Positions 1 through 7,962 of a stretch of 64,000 nucleotides of DNA are shown in pieces. Location of the stretch: positions 10,004 through 74,003 of the forward strand of contig JBGCFN010000024.1 in assembly GCA_045106935.1 (NCBI GenBank). The letters are read 5' to 3'. A program made the position numbers and the translations under genes. Source of the DNA: UBA1858 sp045106935. Its GTDB lineage: Bacteria; Pseudomonadota; Gammaproteobacteria; UBA4575. Under the pieces are notes generated by a model. That model was not told the DNA's origin. It did not search any database and saw nothing but the letters and a program-made list of their open reading frames with translations. How positions within the stretch are numbered: the first letter of the stretch is position 1; each line of letters opens with the position of its first letter.

Positions 1-925
1 TTACGCCAATGGGTAATAAGCTGGCGCCACCCGACCTAATAACGTTACTTGCACCTGCGTCTAGCTGAATGCTGCCGACAACCTGAAGTTGGTTAGCAAT
101 CCATTGCTTGCGTGCCGTGAGTGGCTCTATTGCAGGCATTATTGTTGTTCCAATGTAGGAACCATCAGCAATTGAAGTTAATGCATTGGCTTGTTTGCCA
201 GACAAGATAATTGTCGAAGTGCCTGATCGTTCTGCACGCCGAGCTGCTGAGACCTTCGTGACCATACCGCCACGTCCAAGTGCATGGTGTGATGGGCCAG
301 CAACAATATCCAGAATTCTGTCATTGGTAGAACAGGATTCAATCAGTTTTGCATCTTTAAATTCGTTTGGATTTTTGTCAAAAATTCCCGCCTGGTCCGT
401 GAGAATGATTAGTTGATCAGCACTGATTAAGTTTGCAACAAGTGCAGCCAAATTGTCATTATCGCCAAAGCGGATTTCATCGGTCGCGACGGTGTCATTT
501 TCGTTCACGACAGGAATGACACCCAGAGCTAATAGCGTGGTCAGCGTTGAGCGTGCATTAATGTAGCGCTGGCGATCACGCAAGTCCTCATGAGTGAGTA
601 GTACCTGCGCGCTGTGTAAATCATGTTCTTGCAGAAATTTTTCATAGGCTTGGACTAAGCCCATTTGGCCGATGGCCGCCGCGGCTTGTAATTCATGTAA
701 TGTGCGTGGGCGTTGTGTCCAACCGAGTCTTGCCATCCCTTCCGCGACTGCACCTGAGGATACAAGGATGAGCTCGTAACCCTGTTTGCGAAGTTCTGCG
801 AAATCATTCATCCAGGCTTTGATGGCAGATAAATTTAAACCTTGCCCGTCATTCGTGATCAGCGAGCTGCCGATTTTTATCACCCAACGTTTAGCCTGCT
901 GAGTGTTTGTGTCGTTATTCTTCAT
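1..925 (-). CDS. proB: Glutamate 5-kinase, C-terminus cut by window edge
   Basis: ProB phosphorylates glutamate with ATP in the first step of proline synthesis, in the cytoplasm. The frame starts at an ATG at 925-923 and stays open to base 1, giving about 308 residues. Near the N-terminus it reads KRWVIKIGSSLITNDGQG, followed by SSGAVAEG, and later the NENDTVATDEIRFGDNDNL block of the amino-acid kinase fold. The last visible residues (GSIQLDAGASNVIRSGGASLLPIGV region) are the start of the RNA-binding-like PUA domain of long ProB proteins, so only about 60-70 residues should be missing. The start lies inside the end of obgE (11-base overlap), which suggests translational coupling in a rplU-rpmA-obgE-proB operon. 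Confidence 0.95.
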   Translation of the reverse strand, partial: MKNNDTNTQQAKRWVIKIGSSLITNDGQGLNLSAIKAWMNDFAELRKQGYELILVSSGAVAEGMARLGWTQRPRTLHELQAAAAIGQMGLVQAYEKFLQEHDLHSAQVLLTHEDLRDRQRYINARSTLTTLLALGVIPVVNENDTVATDEIRFGDNDNLAALVANLISADQLIILTDQAGIFDKNPNEFKDAKLIESCSTNDRILDIVAGPSHHALGRGGMVTKVSAARRAERSGTSTIILSGKQANALTSIADGSYIGTTIMPAIEPLTARKQWIANQLQVVGSIQLDAGASNVIRSGGASLLPIGV

Positions 926-1943
926 GGTCATTTTCTTGATCAACTAAATATCCAAGAATATCTTTACATAGCTGATCCAAGCCTACTCTAGAAACAGCAG
1001 AAATGGCATACACTGGCCCTTGCCAATTAATTTCATCGCATACTTGTTTAATTTTCTCTTGTTGTTCCTGCTCGGGTAAAAGATCGACCTTATTAAACAC
1101 TAGCCAACGATGTTTGCTCGAGACAGTGTCGCTATATTCTTGAAGTTCTTTTTCAATGGTATAGAACTGAGAGACAGGATCTTCACCCTCACCACGTTCA
1201 GATAAGTCAATCATATGAACTAACACACGACAGCGCGACAGGTGTTTTAAAAACTGAATACCTAATCCATGCCCCTGGGCAGCGCCCTCAATTAAGCCGG
1301 GTAAATCCGCCATAACAAAACTTTGCAACGGACCGACTCTAACCACGCCTAAATTAGGGTGGAGGGTAGTAAAAGGGTAATCAGCAATTTTAGGACGCGC
1401 TTCTGATACTGCAGTGATTAATGACGACTTGCCAACACTCGGCAGGCCCAATAAGCCAACATCTGCCAGCAATTTCAGTTCTAGGCGTAATTCACGTATA
1501 TCGCCTTCAGTTCCATTGGTGGTTTTACGCGGAGCGCGATTGGTTGAGCTCTTAAAACGTTGATTGCCTAACCCGTGAAACCCGCCTTTAGCCACCAGTA
1601 AGGTTTGCCCATTGGTAGTTAAATCACCAATGCATTCATCCGTATTATTGTCATAAACCTCGGTGCCGACAGGCACATCAATGTATAAATCTTCACCAGA
1701 CCTCCCGGTACAATTGGCTCCACCGCCATTCGCGCCTTTTTGGCCTTTGAAGCTGCGAGTGAAACGGAAGTCAGCCAGTGTGTTTATGCCTTCTTTCGTC
1801 CTTAGATAAACACAGCCACCATCACCGCCATCACCACCGTCTGGCCCACCTTTGGCGACAAAGCGTTCACGGCGGAAGCTAAGGCAGCCGTTGCCCCCAT
1901 TGCCACCAAATACTGTGATTGTTGCTTCGTCTACAAATTTCAT
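915..1943 (-). CDS. obgE: Obg family GTPase (ribosome assembly)
   Basis: ObgE/CgtA is an essential GTPase that works in late 50S subunit assembly and links growth to stress signalling, including ppGpp. The 342-residue protein has the glycine-rich Obg fold at residues 1-157 (repeated GG motifs such as GGNGGNG and GGPDGGDGG). The G domain carries the P-loop GLPSVGKSS (166-174), the G3 motif DLPGLIEG (213-220) and NKVD further on. Length is shorter than E. coli ObgE (390) because the acidic C-terminal tail is short. A hairpin terminator separates it from rpmA upstream, so expression may come by read-through or from an unseen promoter. Confidence 0.97.
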   Translation of the reverse strand: MKFVDEATITVFGGNGGNGCLSFRRERFVAKGGPDGGDGGDGGCVYLRTKEGINTLADFRFTRSFKGQKGANGGGANCTGRSGEDLYIDVPVGTEVYDNNTDECIGDLTTNGQTLLVAKGGFHGLGNQRFKSSTNRAPRKTTNGTEGDIRELRLELKLLADVGLLGLPSVGKSSLITAVSEARPKIADYPFTTLHPNLGVVRVGPLQSFVMADLPGLIEGAAQGHGLGIQFLKHLSRCRVLVHMIDLSERGEGEDPVSQFYTIEKELQEYSDTVSSKHRWLVFNKVDLLPEQEQQEKIKQVCDEINWQGPVYAISAVSRVGLDQLCKDILGYLVDQENDHEE

Positions 1944-1990
1944 CTGGGTTGCCTAATGTTGCAATTCCTTAAGTGATTCTTTCGGGCAAA

Positions 1991-2017
1991 AAAAAACCCC
2001 GAATCTCGGGGCTTTTT
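1991..2017 (-). terminator. Intrinsic terminator between rpmA and obgE
   Basis: Read on the minus strand, the perfect 6-bp G+C-rich stem CCCCGA/TCGGGG (arms 1997-2002 and 2006-2011, three-base loop) is followed by a run of about nine T. It lies 30 bases past the rpmA stop and 50 bases before the obgE start. It should end most rplU-rpmA transcripts and let a fraction continue into obgE-proB. The A-run on one side and T-run on the other make it weakly bidirectional, but no plus-strand gene enters it. Confidence 0.85.
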
Positions 2018-2039
2018 AAAAATTGGAAATGGCCTGCCT

Positions 2040-2297
2040 TTATGCGCTGACGACGCTGACATACTTCCTATTCTTAGGGCCCTTAACTTCAAACTTCACG
2101 ACACCTGGGGTTTTAGCAAAAATTGTATAATCCTTGCCTAGCCCAACGTTTTGTCCGGGGTGAAATTTTGTACCACGTTGACGCAAGATGATATTGCCAG
2201 GGACAACCTCTTGACCACCAAAGCATTTTACACCGAGTCGTTTGGATTCCGAATCACGACCGTTTCTGGTACTACCACCTGCTTTCTTATGTGCCAT
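2040..2297 (-). CDS. rpmA: 50S ribosomal protein L27
   Basis: L27 sits near the peptidyl-transferase centre of the large ribosomal subunit. The 85-residue product begins MAHKKAGGSTRNGRDS and continues with KRLGVKCFGGQ and the GNIILRQRGTKFHPG core. All of these are hallmarks of the family, and the length is the usual one. It follows rplU by 15 bases and shares its promoter. Like most proteobacterial L27 proteins it starts directly with the mature N-terminus and has no Firmicutes-type cleavable extension. Confidence 0.98.
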   Translation of the reverse strand: MAHKKAGGSTRNGRDSESKRLGVKCFGGQEVVPGNIILRQRGTKFHPGQNVGLGKDYTIFAKTPGVVKFEVKGPKNRKYVSVVSA

Positions 2298-2312
2298 TGC
2301 TTATATTCCGTA

Positions 2313-2624
2313 TTACTGACTAATTTCTTTGATAACTAATTCTGTGTAGGACTGTCTATGCCCCATTTGCTTGCGGTGGTGCTTACGACGTTTGAATTTG
2401 ATGATCTCAACCTTCTTAGCACGTCCATGAGCGCGAACCTCTGCACTGACCTTACCGCCATCAATATAGGGAGCCCCTATATTCACGCTGTCACCTGAGC
2501 CCATCATGAGAACTTGGTCAAAATCGACGGTTCCGCCTTCTTCAACATCTAATTTTTCGACGCGAAGGACATCCCCTTGCTCGACTCGGTATTGTTTTCC
2601 GCCTGTGGCGATGACTGCATACAT
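2313..2624 (-). CDS. rplU: 50S ribosomal protein L21
   Basis: L21 is a 23S-rRNA-binding protein of the large subunit. The 103-residue sequence starts MYAVIATGGKQYRVEQGD and has the C-terminal KRRKHHRKQMGHRQ basic signature typical of L21. The length matches the E. coli protein (103). It is the first gene of the minus-strand ribosomal operon, preceded by a 5' leader of about 35 bases and a near-consensus promoter at 2667-2695. Confidence 0.98.
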   Translation of the reverse strand: MYAVIATGGKQYRVEQGDVLRVEKLDVEEGGTVDFDQVLMMGSGDSVNIGAPYIDGGKVSAEVRAHGRAKKVEIIKFKRRKHHRKQMGHRQSYTELVIKEISQ

Positions 2625-2666
2625 AATATTAGTGACTTCGTGTATCTTTAAGAAAAAGAGCGCGGC

Positions 2667-2695
2667 ATTCTAACGACTTAGTTCTAATAGGTCAA
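2667..2695 (-). promoter_or_regulatory. Sigma-70 promoter of rplU-rpmA
   Basis: On the minus strand a -35 box TTGACC (2695-2690) and a -10 box TAGAAT (2672-2667) are separated by exactly 17 bases. The G+C-rich block GCCGCGC follows directly downstream of the -10, a discriminator type often seen in ribosomal and stringently controlled promoters. The predicted transcript starts near 2660, about 36 bases before the rplU ATG. Confidence 0.75.
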
Positions 2696-2850
2696 TCGTC
2701 TTGCCTACTCGAGTATGACCGTTCATTATTGTCACCGGAAAGTAAAATACACCCTGTGATGCCAAGAAGGTATCGATCAATGAGACTATCTAATAATATG
2801 TATAAGCTTGCTGCAAAGCGAGCACTTCTAGCGTAACCCTATAAATTTAC

Positions 2851-3819
2851 ATGCAACTTAATGAAATACAGGCACTTGTTGCCAAAGATATGGATGGCGT
2901 CAATGCCAGTATTCGCGCCCAGTTACATTCAGATGTGGTGCTTATTGAGCAAATGGGTGAATACATCATCAATAGCGGCGGTAAAAGACTGCGCCCAGTA
3001 ATCGCCGTATTGGCAGCCAGGGCATGTGGGTACGAGGGAGATAAACATTATTTAACCGCGGCTATTATCGAATTTATTCATACTGCCACGCTGCTTCATG
3101 ACGATGTGGTGGATTCTTCAGAGCTGCGTCGTGGCAAAGAAACCGCAAATTCTATATGGGGAAATGAGGCTAGTGTACTTGTAGGAGATTTCATCTTTTC
3201 ACGTGCTTTTGAAATGATGGTCCAGGTGGGTGATATGCGCGTGATGGATATTCTTTCAACGACATCAAATACCATTGCGGAAGGTGAAGTGTTACAGCTA
3301 ATGAATTGCAATGACCCTGACACCAGTGAAGAGCAATATATGCAGGTTATTAAAAGCAAAACAGCGAGACTATTTGGTGCGGCATCTCAAATAGGTGCTT
3401 TATTAGCAGGGAAGACTGCTGAAGAAGAGCAATTGCTTGAAGATTATGGCAAACATTTAGGTACTGCGTTTCAATTAATTGATGATGTATTAGATTATCG
3501 TGCAGACAGTGAAACGATGGGAAAAAATGTCGGTGATGATCTAGCAGAAGGAAAACCGACCTTGCCAATTATTCATGCGCTAAAAAATGCAACTTCTGAA
3601 CAAGCAAAACAGCTATCACACATTATTGAAAATGGTGATCGAGAAAGTTTGGAATTTGTTATGGGCGTTATTCAACAAACGAAAGCCTTGGAATATACCG
3701 AGCGCGCCGCAATGCAAGAAGCTGAAAAAGCAAAACAAGCATTGCAGTGGCTACCTGACACTGAATATAAAACAGCATTAAGTAGTCTGGCAGAATTTTC
3801 TGTGTCTAGATTATATTAA
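2851..3819 (+). CDS. ispB: Octaprenyl-diphosphate synthase (trans-polyprenyl synthase)
   Basis: It condenses isopentenyl diphosphate units to make the long side chain of ubiquinone. The 322-residue protein has both aspartate-rich metal-binding motifs of trans-prenyltransferases: DDVVD at 84-88 and DDVLD near 211-215. It also has GGKRLRP at 43-49. It is divergent from rplU, the usual arrangement in gammaproteobacteria. The chain length of the product (C40 in E. coli) is inferred from neighbourhood, not from residues. Confidence 0.93.
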   Translation: MQLNEIQALVAKDMDGVNASIRAQLHSDVVLIEQMGEYIINSGGKRLRPVIAVLAARACGYEGDKHYLTAAIIEFIHTATLLHDDVVDSSELRRGKETANSIWGNEASVLVGDFIFSRAFEMMVQVGDMRVMDILSTTSNTIAEGEVLQLMNCNDPDTSEEQYMQVIKSKTARLFGAASQIGALLAGKTAEEEQLLEDYGKHLGTAFQLIDDVLDYRADSETMGKNVGDDLAEGKPTLPIIHALKNATSEQAKQLSHIIENGDRESLEFVMGVIQQTKALEYTERAAMQEAEKAKQALQWLPDTEYKTALSSLAEFSVSRLY

Positions 3820-3860
3820 TGACCTTTAAGAATAAAAAATATTAAACAACGCTATACGAC

Positions 3861-5237
3861 ATGACAATTAAACTCTACAACACACTGGCAAAGCAAAAAC
3901 AGGAGTTTATCCCCATAGACCCAAACTGCGTCACCATGTACGTATGTGGGCCAACTGTTTATAGCTTTGCGCATATTGGTAATGCACGCCCAGCGGTAGT
4001 GTTTGATGTGCTTGTTAAATTGTTACGTAATCAATATAAGAAGGTGATTTACGCAAGAAATTTGACTGACGTTGATGACAAAATTAATGCAGCGGCAAGA
4101 GAGCAGGGTGTTGAGATTGATGTAATCACTAAAAAGTTTACTGATATTTATCACCAAGATATGTCTTCATTGGGTGTTGATATGCCCGATATTGAGCCAC
4201 GCGCAACAGACCATATTGATCAAATTATTTCAATGATTGAAACGCTGATTAGCAAAGGGTTTGCCTATGAGGCGGAGCAGCACGTGATGTTTAATGTGCC
4301 TGCCTATAAAGAATATGGAGAACTTTCTGGGCGCAATCGTGATGACATGATTGCTGGTGCACGTGTAGAAGTGGCTCCTTATAAGAAAGATCCAGCTGAT
4401 TTTGTTTTATGGAAACCATCGACTCCAGAACAGCCTGCATGGGAAAGTCCTTGGGGTGCCGGCCGACCTGGGTGGCATATAGAATGTTCTGCGATGATAG
4501 AAAAACATCTAGGCAATACAATTGATATACATGGTGGCGGACAAGATTTAATTTTCCCTCACCATGAAAATGAAATTGCCCAAAGTACATGTGCGCATAA
4601 CCACGAAGTATTTTGTCGTTATTGGATTCATAATGGATTCGTGAATGTTAATTACGAAAAAATGTCAAAGTCGATTGGTAATGTATTGTTGGTTCATGAG
4701 CTATTAGAAAATGCGCCAGGCGAAGCAGTGAGGTATGCATTACTCAGCACACATTACAGAAGCCCGCTCGATTGGACAGATGAGTTATTAACTTCATCTA
4801 AAAAAAGTTTAGATAGACTATACGGGGCATTAGATGAGCTAAGTTCCATTCAGGCACTTGAACCTTCACCGGAGCTGACAGAAGATTTTTATTCAGCAAT
4901 TAAAGAAGACCTAAACACTCCGCAAGCCTTTAGTGAATTACATGCGTTAGCAAAACGTGCCAATAATGCCCGCGACGATCAACAACGAGCAGAACTCAAA
5001 GGCGCGTTGCTAGAGTGTGGTCGATTGGTAGGATTGTTGCAGCAAGCACCAAGCAGTTGGTTTGGCCTAGGTAGTGGCGACTTTGATGAATCGAAGATAG
5101 ACGGGCTGATTGCTCAACGTAATCAAGCGCGTAGTGATAAAGACTTTGCTACCGCTGATCAAATTCGAGATGAACTGGCAGAATTGGGCATAGAAATCTT
5201 GGATCGTCCAGAAGGGACAAGCTGGCGCAAAATTTAG
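3861..5237 (+). CDS. cysS: Cysteinyl-tRNA synthetase
   Basis: CysRS charges tRNA-Cys with cysteine in the cytoplasm. The 458-residue class I synthetase shows the zinc-ligand Cys29 in VCGPTVY, the HIGH-type motif HIGN (38-41) and the KMSKS loop near 267-271. It also has the GWHIECSAM and HGGGQDLIFPHHENE segments that are diagnostic for CysRS. Length is normal (E. coli 461). It begins 41 bases after ispB, so the two may be cotranscribed. Confidence 0.98.
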   Translation: MTIKLYNTLAKQKQEFIPIDPNCVTMYVCGPTVYSFAHIGNARPAVVFDVLVKLLRNQYKKVIYARNLTDVDDKINAAAREQGVEIDVITKKFTDIYHQDMSSLGVDMPDIEPRATDHIDQIISMIETLISKGFAYEAEQHVMFNVPAYKEYGELSGRNRDDMIAGARVEVAPYKKDPADFVLWKPSTPEQPAWESPWGAGRPGWHIECSAMIEKHLGNTIDIHGGGQDLIFPHHENEIAQSTCAHNHEVFCRYWIHNGFVNVNYEKMSKSIGNVLLVHELLENAPGEAVRYALLSTHYRSPLDWTDELLTSSKKSLDRLYGALDELSSIQALEPSPELTEDFYSAIKEDLNTPQAFSELHALAKRANNARDDQQRAELKGALLECGRLVGLLQQAPSSWFGLGSGDFDESKIDGLIAQRNQARSDKDFATADQIRDELAELGIEILDRPEGTSWRKI

Positions 5238-5362
5238 TGCATTCTACGGACCAACGGGGCGTAATGATTGAAATCAATTAGAAAACTTTTGGTCTATATA
5301 GGTTTTACAGCTCGTCTTCGTTGCAAGTAGAATAGCAACATAATCAAGTCAAACCGTCACCT

Positions 5363-7060
5363 ATGTATCTAGAATACTTTGGATTAGCAGAAAAACCATT
5401 TCAGATCACACCTGATCCGCGGTTTTTATATTTGAGCCGGCGTCATCGTGATGGGTTTGCACATTTATTATATGGGGCAGATGAGGCAGGTGGCTTTGTG
5501 CTGCTTACCGGCGAGGTAGGCACTGGCAAAACGACATTATGTCGAAGTGCGTTAGAAAGCATTACAGATAATGTGCGCATTGCGTTAATTCTAAATCCAA
5601 AACAATCGCCTATTGAGTTAGTCGCATCAATATGTGATGAGTTACAAGTCGTCTACCCAAAGAATGTCTCTAGCTTAAAAGCGCTAATAGATCGGTTGAA
5701 TTTATATTTGCTGAAAGCCTATGGGCAAGGTCAGCGCATAGTTGTCGTTATTGATGAGGCGCAAAATTTAACGTCCGAAGTGTTAGAACAAGTACGCTTA
5801 CTGACTAACCTGGAAGTGTCAACACAGAAACTCTTACAAATAATTCTAATTGGTCAGCCCGAATTGCAGACCATGTTAGATATGCCAGAATTAAGACAGT
5901 TATCTCAGCGGATTACTGCACGCTTTCATTTGACGCCACTCACACGTGAGGAAACAGGTGAGTACATCGCGCACCGTTTAAAAATAGCAGGAGTCACGCG
6001 TGAGGTATTCACTAAACAAGCGGTAAACGAAATTTATAAACTGTCACGTGGTATTCCAAGATTAATCAATACGCTAAGTGAGCGCTCTTTGATAGGTGCG
6101 TATGGGGCTAACTTACCCATGATTAAAAAAGACATTGTCAGTAATGCGGCTGTAGAAGTATTGGGTAAATCTTCACGCAAGAAAAATACATTGTCGATTG
6201 GTTGGCCCGCGATTGGGGGTATCGCTGTTGCTTTAATCGCCGTTGCACTTGGTTTATGGGGAGTGTTGTTGTCAGATAAACCTGCGGTGAGTAATGCACA
6301 GGCAAAGCCCATTATAGAACAAGCTGAAAAGAAAACCGTAGTCACAGAAGAAAGAAACAATAATCAAATAACCGCGTCCCAAGCAACGCCGGTAATCAGA
6401 GATCAACCTGATTCGACATCATCAACATTTGCACAAGTGTTAATTAATCAGTCTAGTAAAGCAGACACTTTTTCAGCATTCGCTAATTTATTTTCACTTT
6501 GGCAAAGAGATTATTCTGCATACACAGGTGAAACTGCCTGTACGCGAGCGATTAAAGCCGGTATGCGTTGTATTTTTGGGCGTGGTGAGATTTCTGATCT
6601 AATTAAATTTAATCGGCCAGCAGTGCTTGAGTTGCAAAATGCCAAACAGGAAGTAGTGTTTGTTGTGTTGCATAAGGCAGATAACGATAAACTTGAGATT
6701 AAAGTTTTTGATGAGAATATTGAAGCAACACCACAAGAGCTTCAACAGTCGTGGTCGGGAAATTATATTGTTTTATGGAAACCTCCTTTTCCTGAGAACG
6801 AATCTTTAGCGGAAGGTTTTGTTGGCCCCGACGTTTTATGGTTAAGACATCAATTGGATCAAATAGAAGGAAAGAAAAAAGCAGAGTATTCTGCAGATAA
6901 TTTGAAATTCAATTCAACACTTGCAGAAAGAGTCACACAATTTCAAGTTAAACGAGGATTAAAAGCGGACGGGATAGTGGGGCGAGAAACATTTATTGAA
7001 TTAGTCAATGTTAGCGAAAGCGGTGTCGTGCCTAAGCTGATACCGACCACTAAGGGATAA
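5363..7060 (+). CDS. ExeA/GspA-like ATPase with peptidoglycan-binding domain
   Basis: This inner-membrane ATPase family helps insert the type II secretion secretin through the peptidoglycan layer. The 565-residue protein has an AAA ATPase part with Walker A GEVGTGKTT (50-58) and Walker B VVVIDEAQNL (127-136). A single membrane helix follows at about 277-300, then a periplasmic region with a C39-peptidase-like segment (FSLWQRDYSAYTGETAC) and a C-terminal peptidoglycan-binding domain (LRHQL...VTQFQVKRGLKADGIVG). The likely partner GspB follows after 4 bases. No secretin or other type II secretion genes lie in this window. Confidence 0.9.
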   Translation: MYLEYFGLAEKPFQITPDPRFLYLSRRHRDGFAHLLYGADEAGGFVLLTGEVGTGKTTLCRSALESITDNVRIALILNPKQSPIELVASICDELQVVYPKNVSSLKALIDRLNLYLLKAYGQGQRIVVVIDEAQNLTSEVLEQVRLLTNLEVSTQKLLQIILIGQPELQTMLDMPELRQLSQRITARFHLTPLTREETGEYIAHRLKIAGVTREVFTKQAVNEIYKLSRGIPRLINTLSERSLIGAYGANLPMIKKDIVSNAAVEVLGKSSRKKNTLSIGWPAIGGIAVALIAVALGLWGVLLSDKPAVSNAQAKPIIEQAEKKTVVTEERNNNQITASQATPVIRDQPDSTSSTFAQVLINQSSKADTFSAFANLFSLWQRDYSAYTGETACTRAIKAGMRCIFGRGEISDLIKFNRPAVLELQNAKQEVVFVVLHKADNDKLEIKVFDENIEATPQELQQSWSGNYIVLWKPPFPENESLAEGFVGPDVLWLRHQLDQIEGKKKAEYSADNLKFNSTLAERVTQFQVKRGLKADGIVGRETFIELVNVSESGVVPKLIPTTKG

Positions 7061-7064
7061 CGAT

Positions 7065-7901
7065 ATGTCAATGATCTTAGACGCGTTGTCACGAGCCGAA
7101 AAAGAACGCCAAGCAGAAAATGCAATTGGCTTGGATACAGCTCGATATGCCACTAGCTCTACTATTAAAGAAGATCGTTTTAAAAAGTGGGTGCTAATAG
7201 CCTTGGTGGCAAATTTTGCACTGATTATTTTATTGACGCTTGGATATATATGGAAAACATATGTGCATGAAACACCAAATTTATCTGAACTGGTAGACAA
7301 TGAACAAACGACGGTCATGGAAGCTGTCGTAACCGAGCAACACTCGACTAATTCAGTGAGTCCGATTGCTGATCAGCCGCTAGAAAATAAAACAGACCAA
7401 CAGCCAGAGCTCTCATCAATTGATCTTTCTGGAGAATCAAATAAAACGCAACCTGCTGCTTCATTACTTGATGAAACTAAAGTAAAAGTAAATCAAACGA
7501 AAAAAGCACCTATACAAAAACCTATTAAAAGCATTGTTAAAAAAATACCACCGGTGCAGTATTCAAGTAAGCCATTGTCTGCGCCTACGCAAAAAAGTAA
7601 ACCGACTGTCGCATCGGTATCTGCTGGAGTAGAAAAGCAACGCATTGCAAATACCAATTCGTCAAACTATACCCGCTTGAGTGATGTTCCTATCAGTGAG
7701 CGATCTAAGTTGAGTCAATATGAAGTGAATGTGCATGTATATGATGACAGTGGGCAAGCAAGTTTTGTCTTAATCAATATGGTCAAGTATAGGCAAGGCG
7801 ATCAACTCCCGGGAGGGGGTGCAATCGTGTCAGCAATTGTGCCAGAAGGTGTAGTCATCGATTATGGTAGTGGCAAAGCGTTAATCGAACGCACCCAATA
7901 A
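7065..7901 (+). CDS. gspB: General secretion pathway protein B
   Basis: GspB/ExeB works with the ExeA ATPase in assembling the type II secretion secretin. The 278-residue protein starts MSMILDALSRAEKERQ, the characteristic cytosolic N-terminus of the family. A membrane helix follows at about 43-65, then a Pro/Lys/Gln-rich periplasmic linker (about 85-205), then a compact C-terminal domain (LSQYEVNVHVYDDSGQASFVLIN onward) matching the T2SS GspB domain. It starts 4 bases after the ATPase stop. Confidence 0.9.
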   Translation: MSMILDALSRAEKERQAENAIGLDTARYATSSTIKEDRFKKWVLIALVANFALIILLTLGYIWKTYVHETPNLSELVDNEQTTVMEAVVTEQHSTNSVSPIADQPLENKTDQQPELSSIDLSGESNKTQPAASLLDETKVKVNQTKKAPIQKPIKSIVKKIPPVQYSSKPLSAPTQKSKPTVASVSAGVEKQRIANTNSSNYTRLSDVPISERSKLSQYEVNVHVYDDSGQASFVLINMVKYRQGDQLPGGGAIVSAIVPEGVVIDYGSGKALIERTQ

Positions 7902-7962
7902 TTAGCTAGCGTACTTAAGCAAATGAATAAGGAATGTTCAACGCGAAGGCAGGGGGTGTACG

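Noticed and set aside
2151..2339. Plus-strand open frame across rpmA
   Set aside because: It is the complement of rpmA and the start of the rplU gap, with no ribosome-binding site. The minus-strand ribosomal protein is unambiguous.
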